Below are positions 7,377 through 11,772 of a stretch of 11,772 nt of DNA, piece by piece. Below the pieces are notes generated by a model. That model saw only the letters and a list, made by a program, of their open reading frames with translations. It was not told the DNA's origin and searched no databases. Source of the stretch: an uncultured Clostridia bacterium (lineage in GTDB: Bacteria; Bacillota; Clostridia; Christensenellales; Borkfalkiaceae); assembly GCA_947174975.1 (NCBI GenBank), contig CAMWLA010000028.1, forward strand, positions 1-11,772, written 5' to 3'. The position numbers were made by a program, and so were the translations under genes. Position 1 is the stretch's first letter. Each line of letters opens with the position of its first letter.

Positions 7377-10016
7377 TTACTTTTCAAGATTTGTAACAAG
7401 TGAAAGCTTATAAATATCCGACGTCAGTCCCTTGAACGCGCTTCTGTCGTTTTCGGGTGTGAACGTGCTTATGTCAATCTTAAACGCGTTGTATGCAAAC
7501 AAGTCGTCACGCTGATACATAGGAAGCTCAACCGCAAGCTGCATTACAAGGTCAAGCGCCTTTGCATAGGTGTTTTTACGGTCAGCTTGATTTGTGGTCT
7601 TTCTTGCGCTGTCGATATACTTACTCAGCTCGTTGATAATTCTGGTTTCTTCCGTGTATTTGGATTGATTATTTTTGATTGAATTGTAGCCCCAGTTAAG
7701 CGTCGAAGTAGCCTTCGAATCTTTATGATAAACCTGGTACATATCGGGGTCTATCGTCGAGCCCCAAGCCGCAGCCCATACCGCAAGATCGCCGGTAGAA
7801 AGCTTGGTAAGCGCTTGATTGTCGGGTTTTGTGATAATCTGGAAGCCTATCTTGTTGAGGAACACTCCCGCTTGATACATAGCCGTAAATGCGGGGTGGT
7901 CGTTTTCTTGTCCGGCAATAGTGAACGTGTATTTGAGGATATCGTTGCCCTTTCTGTATACGCCGTTGTCGCCGAGGGTATATCCGCCCTTCTCTTCAAC
8001 GAGATATTTGATATAGTCTTTCTGCTGATCTTCGCTCATTACGTCGCCGGGGTTGAGGCCGAGCTTTCTTACGTAGTTTGCATAATCACCGTAAACTGTG
8101 CTGAGATTTTGGGGAACGGGACCGCCTATATACGGATAATAAGCAAGCGCGCTGTCGGGATATGCCCAGCTTGAACGCGACATAGGGCGGTAAATGGGTT
8201 TTGCCGTACCGTCGTAGTACTTAATGGAAAGCGAAGGATCGATGCTGTGCATAATCGCGCGCCTTACGTAAATTGACGGAACCTTGGAAGCGTTTACGCC
8301 AACGTAACCGTAACCCGCTGTCTGAATGTTCGTGTAACCCATGCCCTTGTCGGCAAGGCCTTTAAGCTGGTTTATAATCTCAGTCTTTGCGTTGGGTTCC
8401 GCGAAGTCGATTTCGCCCGTCTGCAAGGAGTTCATAATCTGGTTAGAGCTTACTACCTGGTAACGGATGTTCTTAATCAAGGGTTCTCCCATCAAGTAGT
8501 GGGGATTGCTGCGGAAGTACATAACGTTGTTTTCAAGGAAGTCGCCGCTTTTGATACCGTCATTCACCGTCTTCCCGCTTGCGCTGGCAGCCATATAGGG
8601 GCCCGCGCCTACTGGTACGCCGATTTTATCGGGATCTTTGATAACCTTGGTCATAAACGTCTGTGAGCCGCGGTCAACACCGAAATTCGCGGTGTAGTCG
8701 AACGCGTCGATATGCTCTTGGTCCGAATAATAGTACATGGGCGCAACACCGAACGCGAAGTTCCAGATTGCTTTGGGGTCAACGCCGTTTATGGTAACCT
8801 TTAATACCTCGTTGCCTTCCGTAACTTGATTTTTCGTGTTATCGCTGTATTTGGGCACTTCGTACACGTCGCCGTTGGGCAATGTAACCGAACTTGTCAT
8901 ATTCGCAAATTGGATGCCCGAAATGTTCTTATACCTTACGTCGGTATGCTCCTTAAAATACTGTTCTCTCGCGTCGCCCGTAATTGCAATTCTGAGCTCG
9001 ACTCCGGTATTCCAGAATTGAACGACTTCGTCCATCTTTGAAGGAACGTTGTTTGCAAACACCAAATCTATAGCTCTTTCTTCCGTCCATTTCTTCAAAT
9101 CCGCAACGTTGTTGACGGCGCTCGATTCAAGCTTGCCTTCCTTCTTATTCCAAGTAATGACGCCCTCGTTATAGAGGAAGACCTCAACGTCGGTTGTAAA
9201 TAGACCGGGAATTACTTTACCGCTTTGGTCGGTGAACTTAGTGTCCGCGTAGCTGTCCTTTGAGTTGTTGAAGTCTTGCTTAAGCTCTTCCTTGAAAAGC
9301 TCGGCAGCCTTCTCGTAGTCGGCAACCAGATTCTCGAATCCCGAGCCGTAATCTTTTGAGTATTCTTTGAGATAAGCGATCATCTTGTCGGAAGTCATTG
9401 ACCCCTGGTTAGCCTTTTTGATATCTTTCACTGCTTGAACAAGCTTGCTTATACGGTCGTCCGCAGTATCGGCAAACTGCTGTTCGAAAGCTTTCTGCTC
9501 AACCTCTGTATCCTCTTGGGTGCGGTACTGCTGCAAGCCCACTATATCGGTGGAATACATCGTGCTCGAACCGGTGTAAGCGGGATCGAGGTAAACGTAC
9601 ATATTGAACAGTACGTCCTTTATCGTAAGATAGCTTCCGTTTGAAAATTTAACGTTGTTTTTAAGTACGAAGTAATAATCGGTAGTTTCGTCCTTGTTGG
9701 GCGTACCCTTTGTTGCTATCTGCACGTCCTTTGCAACTACGGCTTCTTTATCGCCGAAGGTAGGCGTACCGTCCTTGTCGTTGCCGATCATACCGATCTG
9801 CGTCATACCTACCGCGTTTGCATCCATTGCCGAAGTCGAGTAGAAGGGATTGAAAACCTTGTCGAAGTCCTGTGACGAGAATACGAGGGTATCAACGTCG
9901 TTGTTGTAGGTTTTCCTCTTGTTGCCGCCGCAGCCCACTGCTCCCATCAAGGTAACCGATGCCGAAACCGTGGCAACAGAAACCGCAAGCGCCTTCATTA
10001 AAAATTTTTTATTCAT
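7377..10016 (-). CDS. oppA: Oligopeptide-binding lipoprotein OppA, unusually long
   Basis: This is the extracellular, lipid-anchored substrate-binding protein (SBP family 5) that captures peptides and delivers them to OppB/OppC. The signal peptide ends at lipobox AVGC (Cys29). Family landmarks are visible: LVFSSQDFDKVFNPFY near 44-59, VKFSNGSYLTIKDVLF 122-137, VGAGPYMA 469-476, a stretch around YVRRAIMHSID 583-593, and GFQIITKPDN 724-733. The protein has 879 residues against roughly 530-650 for common OppA proteins. The excess lies mostly between VKFSNG and GAGPY: about 345 residues, where canonical members have about 80-100. That insert contains a charged helical part (about 165-260) and a mixed part (about 260-400). 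The ATG at 10016 has AAGGAG 9 nt upstream. The gene follows the lipoprotein gene by 39 nt and precedes oppB with a hairpin in between. Binding of dipeptides, nickel or other ligands cannot be excluded from sequence alone. Confidence 0.94.
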   Translation of the reverse strand: MNKKFLMKALAVSVATVSASVTLMGAVGCGGNKRKTYNNDVDTLVFSSQDFDKVFNPFYSTSAMDANAVGMTQIGMIGNDKDGTPTFGDKEAVVAKDVQIATKGTPNKDETTDYYFVLKNNVKFSNGSYLTIKDVLFNMYVYLDPAYTGSSTMYSTDIVGLQQYRTQEDTEVEQKAFEQQFADTADDRISKLVQAVKDIKKANQGSMTSDKMIAYLKEYSKDYGSGFENLVADYEKAAELFKEELKQDFNNSKDSYADTKFTDQSGKVIPGLFTTDVEVFLYNEGVITWNKKEGKLESSAVNNVADLKKWTEERAIDLVFANNVPSKMDEVVQFWNTGVELRIAITGDAREQYFKEHTDVRYKNISGIQFANMTSSVTLPNGDVYEVPKYSDNTKNQVTEGNEVLKVTINGVDPKAIWNFAFGVAPMYYYSDQEHIDAFDYTANFGVDRGSQTFMTKVIKDPDKIGVPVGAGPYMAASASGKTVNDGIKSGDFLENNVMYFRSNPHYLMGEPLIKNIRYQVVSSNQIMNSLQTGEIDFAEPNAKTEIINQLKGLADKGMGYTNIQTAGYGYVGVNASKVPSIYVRRAIMHSIDPSLSIKYYDGTAKPIYRPMSRSSWAYPDSALAYYPYIGGPVPQNLSTVYGDYANYVRKLGLNPGDVMSEDQQKDYIKYLVEEKGGYTLGDNGVYRKGNDILKYTFTIAGQENDHPAFTAMYQAGVFLNKIGFQIITKPDNQALTKLSTGDLAVWAAAWGSTIDPDMYQVYHKDSKATSTLNWGYNSIKNNQSKYTEETRIINELSKYIDSARKTTNQADRKNTYAKALDLVMQLAVELPMYQRDDLFAYNAFKIDISTFTPENDRSAFKGLTSDIYKLSLVTNLEK

Positions 10017-10055
10017 AGCTAAATGCTCCTTAAAATGTTTTTCTCAGTTAAATTT

Positions 10056-11291
10056 TTATTCTTCCGTTTTATCCGTAACGGTAATATTTTCGTACTTACA
10101 TTCCTTTTCCGTGCCCTCTTCTCCCGAATACACGCCTCTGTCGGTGACGATAAACAATCTGTCAATGTCGAAATCGTCGGGAAGAAGTTTATATTCGATC
10201 GCACAATTTGTAACCGTCACTTTTTCGAAAGTGCTGTTCGTTGCGGTTACCGCAAGGGGGGAAACGTAAATTCTCGTAATCCTCGAGAAGCTCGTATCTA
10301 TCGTGACGGTCATATTCTCAAACGTAACGTTTCTGACCGTAACGTTCTTCGCGTTACCGAAAAGCGATATGCACAGCGCGTCGCTGTTTCCCTCGTCGTC
10401 GACGTCGACAAGCCCGTCGAACGAGACGGTGTACTCAAGTGCGAAGTTGTAAACCTTGTGGCCGTTTCCGTCAAACTGCTTACAGCTGTTGAAGTTGATC
10501 TTCTCGCCCTCCATATCGATATCGGCAGTGAGATAGATACTCTCGTCCGAACTTGCGTCAAGCAATTGCTGCTTGGTGCTTACAACCGTGTAGACGCCCT
10601 CGATGTACTTGAGGTAAAGCTTAACGGTATCACCCTTTTCCTCGCCCTCGGCTCCGGTTTCCGTCGGAACGTGCGTTGTGTCGGCGGGGTCGTACTGCTC
10701 TTTGAACTCGGCGTCGTAGTAAACTCCGATTACCGTCGTATTGTCGGGGTGGTCGCCGTGCCATTTCAGATACTCGTACATATCCGTTCCGAGCAAGAAT
10801 GATTCGCACGTGCTGCCGTTGCTTACGTTTTCGCTGAGCACCACTCTCTCCTCGTCGCCGTCAACGTAAATGAAATCGTACGAGTATTTTATGGGTGCCT
10901 TCCATTTGGCGTAAAGCGTTATGCCGCCTTGCGGAACGGTATCGGTTGCAAAATTCCACTGCTTTGAATATTCCGCCGTGCCGTCCTCTTTCGCGGTCTT
11001 TTCCAAGTACCAGCCTTCGAGAATGAAACCGCCGTCGCGCGTAACCCCGTCCTTTGAAAATTTCTTATCTTCAAGCGGCGTTATCGTAAGACCGGCGCGG
11101 TAGTCGTAGTAGTGGTTTACGCTCGTAGTGCTGTTGAGGTATTTACCCCCCTCCAGCTCGTAAACGACCTTGACTTTGTCCGCATACAGCTCGTCGTAAT
11201 TTTTCTCGCCTCCGCAGCCCGCCAAAGCAGCGGTAGCGGCAACGGTAATTATGCACGATATTCCTATTGCAAGTTTCTTAATCATACGCAT
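10056..11291 (-). CDS. Surface lipoprotein with InlB-like repeat and beta-helix-like C-terminal half
   Basis: This is a predicted extracellular lipoprotein of 411 residues with no enzyme motif that I recognise. The signal peptide has lipobox LAGC (Cys26). Residues 41-130 match the Listeria-Bacteroides (InlB B-type) repeat: GFILEGWYLEK at 88-98, a QWNFATDTV segment, and the hallmark end LYAKW at 126-130. A second, decayed copy may span about 136-228. From about 235 the sequence changes to short beta-strand turns (YLTADIDMEG, FDGNGHKVYNF, NVTVRNVTFENMTV), which resembles right-handed beta-helix or GLUG-type surface proteins. Two ATGs are possible. The first, at 11291, is only 2 nt from GGTG; the second, at 11285, gives MIKKLAIG with GGTG 7 nt upstream and looks at least as good. 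It is the first gene after the promoter. A role in adhesion or in binding substrate for the downstream protease and transporter is plausible, not shown. Confidence 0.85.
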   Translation of the reverse strand: MRMIKKLAIGISCIITVAATAALAGCGGEKNYDELYADKVKVVYELEGGKYLNSTTSVNHYYDYRAGLTITPLEDKKFSKDGVTRDGGFILEGWYLEKTAKEDGTAEYSKQWNFATDTVPQGGITLYAKWKAPIKYSYDFIYVDGDEERVVLSENVSNGSTCESFLLGTDMYEYLKWHGDHPDNTTVIGVYYDAEFKEQYDPADTTHVPTETGAEGEEKGDTVKLYLKYIEGVYTVVSTKQQLLDASSDESIYLTADIDMEGEKINFNSCKQFDGNGHKVYNFALEYTVSFDGLVDVDDEGNSDALCISLFGNAKNVTVRNVTFENMTVTIDTSFSRITRIYVSPLAVTATNSTFEKVTVTNCAIEYKLLPDDFDIDRLFIVTDRGVYSGEEGTEKECKYENITVTDKTEE

Positions 11292-11327
11292 ACACCAAAT
11301 TATATAATATAATAATAGACTTGATTT

Positions 11328-11357
11328 ATTATATCATTGCGGCTTGCATAATGTAAA
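11328..11357 (-). promoter_or_regulatory. Sigma-A-type promoter for the lipoprotein-opp-protease operon
   Basis: Reading the minus strand, TTTACA (11357-11352) and TATAAT (11333-11328) are separated by 18 nt. The -10 box is a perfect consensus and the -35 box has 5 of 6 bases. Transcription would start near 11321, giving a leader of about 30-36 nt. The region between -10 and start codon is very AT-rich. It is the only good promoter seen ahead of the eight genes. Confidence 0.7.
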
Positions 11358-11392
11358 CACTTTTACCGCGTTTTCTTAAAAAAATTGCATAA

Positions 11393-11418
11393 AAATTCAT
11401 GAAAATTTTGTGAAATTT
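11393..11418. promoter_or_regulatory. Two overlapping CodY-box-like sequences (tentative)
   Basis: Compared with the known CodY consensus AATTTTCWGAAAATT, bases 11404-11418 (AATTTTGTGAAATTT) match at 13 of 15 positions and bases 11393-11407 at 12 of 15. The two overlap by 4 nt and lie about 36-61 bp upstream of the -35 box. CodY represses peptide transport and proteolysis genes in several low-GC Gram-positives, which fits the operon. The local AT-richness makes chance matches likely. Confidence 0.35.
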
Positions 11419-11441
11419 GGTAACATGTGTTAATACTTAAC

Positions 11442-11489
11442 AAAAAGTGGCTTAAAATACCATTTTTGGCAATTAAAAAGCCGCTTTTT
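11442..11489. terminator. Possible bidirectional terminator-like stem
   Basis: AAAAAGTGGCTT (11442-11453) pairs with AAGCCGCTTTTT (11478-11489) over 12 bp with one G-T wobble and a 24-nt loop. Each strand ends the stem in a run of T. The loop is long, so this is weak as a terminator. A minus-strand gene beyond the right edge could end here. Confidence 0.3.
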
Positions 11490-11510
11490 GCTTTATGCAT
11501 ATGTTAAACA

Positions 11511-11550
11511 TTTATACATTTATGCAAAAATACATTGAAAAATGTATAAA
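11511..11550. repeat. 11-bp perfect inverted repeat
   Basis: TTTATACATTT at 11511-11521 is matched by its exact complement AAATGTATAAA at 11540-11550, with an 18-nt spacer that holds a further TACATT copy. It could be a protein binding site or part of a hairpin. The A+T-rich sequence limits confidence. Confidence 0.5.
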
Positions 11551-11554
11551 AAAT

Positions 11555-11576
11555 CGGCTAATTTTCAGCCGTTTTT
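11555..11576. terminator. Small intrinsic-terminator-like hairpin, usable on both strands
   Basis: CGGCT (11555-11559) pairs with AGCCG (11567-11571) around a 7-nt loop. On the plus strand TTTTT follows; on the minus strand ATTTTTTA follows (11554-11548). The stem has only 5 bp, so it would be weak. It would serve best to end a minus-strand transcript arriving from beyond 11772 before the operon promoter. Confidence 0.4.
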
Positions 11577-11767
11577 AAGCAGTTTTTTGCATAATTTCCG
11601 GGCAATTTTCACACCTTTTTTGCCCGTTTTTCCGCCCCTTTTTCGGGGGCTTTTTTACCTCTTTTTTGACCCTTTTTTTACCGTTTTTTAAGCTATTTTT
11701 AAGTGGTTTTTAACCCCTTTTTCGCACCCTTTTTAACCCTATTTTTTGTGAAAATCACCCCTATTTT
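11562..11767. repeat. Phased T-tract array (about 11-bp period), predicted curved DNA
   Basis: T-runs of 3 to 7 bases start at 11562, 11572, 11583, 11595, 11606, 11616, 11627, 11639, 11651, 11662, 11673, 11684, 11696, 11707, 11718, 11730 and 11742, with one more at 11764. All 16 intervals of the main series are 10, 11 or 12 nt, mean 11.25. The spacers are short, mostly C/G-rich and differ in sequence, so only the spacing is conserved. From 11572 to 11750 there is no A-run of three or more on the plus strand. A-tracts in phase with the helix are known to bend DNA. A structural or protein-binding role is inferred. Confidence 0.8.
11634..11656 (+). terminator. Terminator-like hairpin inside the T-tract array
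   Basis: GCCCC (11634-11638) and GGGGC (11646-11650) form a 5-bp all-GC stem with a 7-nt loop and are followed by six T at 11651-11656. This has the form of a plus-strand intrinsic terminator, but no plus-strand gene lies upstream in the window. It may simply be a by-product of the array's T-tracts and GC-rich spacers. Confidence 0.25.
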
Positions 11768-11772
11768 AATTG

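Larger units (their letters stand above)
11292..11772. other. Gene-free, AT-rich upstream region
   Basis: No open reading frame, tRNA or rRNA is seen in these 481 bases. The part nearest the genes holds the promoter and CodY-like boxes. The middle holds inverted repeats and a mix of A- and T-tracts, and the right part is a phased T-tract array. The right edge cuts off before any neighbouring gene, so its other border is unknown. Confidence 0.8.

Noticed and set aside
10023..10802. A 259-codon plus-strand reading frame
   Set aside because: It is antisense to the lipoprotein gene, has no recognisable domain, and reads as arbitrary Val/Arg-rich sequence. The minus-strand frame has a signal peptide and family motifs.
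11299..11304. A second TATAAT just before the first gene
   Set aside because: On the minus strand it lies only 7-13 nt from the start codons, too close for a leader with a ribosome site, and no -35 box is spaced correctly.
11562..11767. CRISPR array or simple tandem repeat as explanation of the T-tract run
   Set aside because: There is no repeated unit longer than the T-run itself and no constant spacer length in the CRISPR range; only the roughly 11-nt spacing is regular.
11562..11772. A coding region in the T-rich stretch
   Set aside because: Stops occur in all frames at short distance, the period is not a multiple of three, and no ribosome site or start is present.

Overview
The window reads as a piece of a Firmicutes chromosome, probably from the class Clostridia. 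The support is Gram-positive style lipoprotein signal peptides, strong AGGAGG-type ribosome binding sites, an oligopeptide permease of the Opp/Dpp type, a lactocepin-like subtilase, and a surface lipoprotein with an InlB-like repeat. An uncultured Christensenellales-like gut lineage is my guess from style only; nothing in the window fixes the taxon.

All eight genes lie on the minus strand and read right to left. In transcription order they are: a surface lipoprotein with an InlB-type repeat and a beta-helix-like half (11291-10056), oppA (10016-7377), oppB (7325-6318), oppC (6306-5134), oppD (5121-3907), oppF (3952-2723), a small single-pass membrane protein (2766-2506), and a large S8 serine protease lipoprotein that runs off the left edge (2487-1). 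Intergenic gaps are 51 nt or less and two junctions overlap by 44-46 nt. No convincing terminator interrupts the series, so it looks like one operon driven by a sigma-A-type promoter at about 11328-11357. A 13-bp perfect GC-rich hairpin between oppA and oppB may set the ratio of binding protein to permease.

Functionally the genes make a compact scavenging system. A lipid-anchored extracellular protease cuts proteins, OppA captures the peptides, OppB and OppC form the membrane channel, and OppD and OppF supply ATP hydrolysis. The leading lipoprotein and the small membrane protein are extra parts of unknown role. OppA is about 250-300 residues longer than usual because of an insertion in its N-terminal half.

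The right end (11292-11772) has no gene. It holds the promoter, two overlapping CodY-box-like sequences, several inverted repeats and, most strikingly, a run of T-tracts at a regular spacing of about 11 bp over 11562-11767. This pattern is expected for intrinsically bent or coiled DNA. It is the least ordinary feature in the window.
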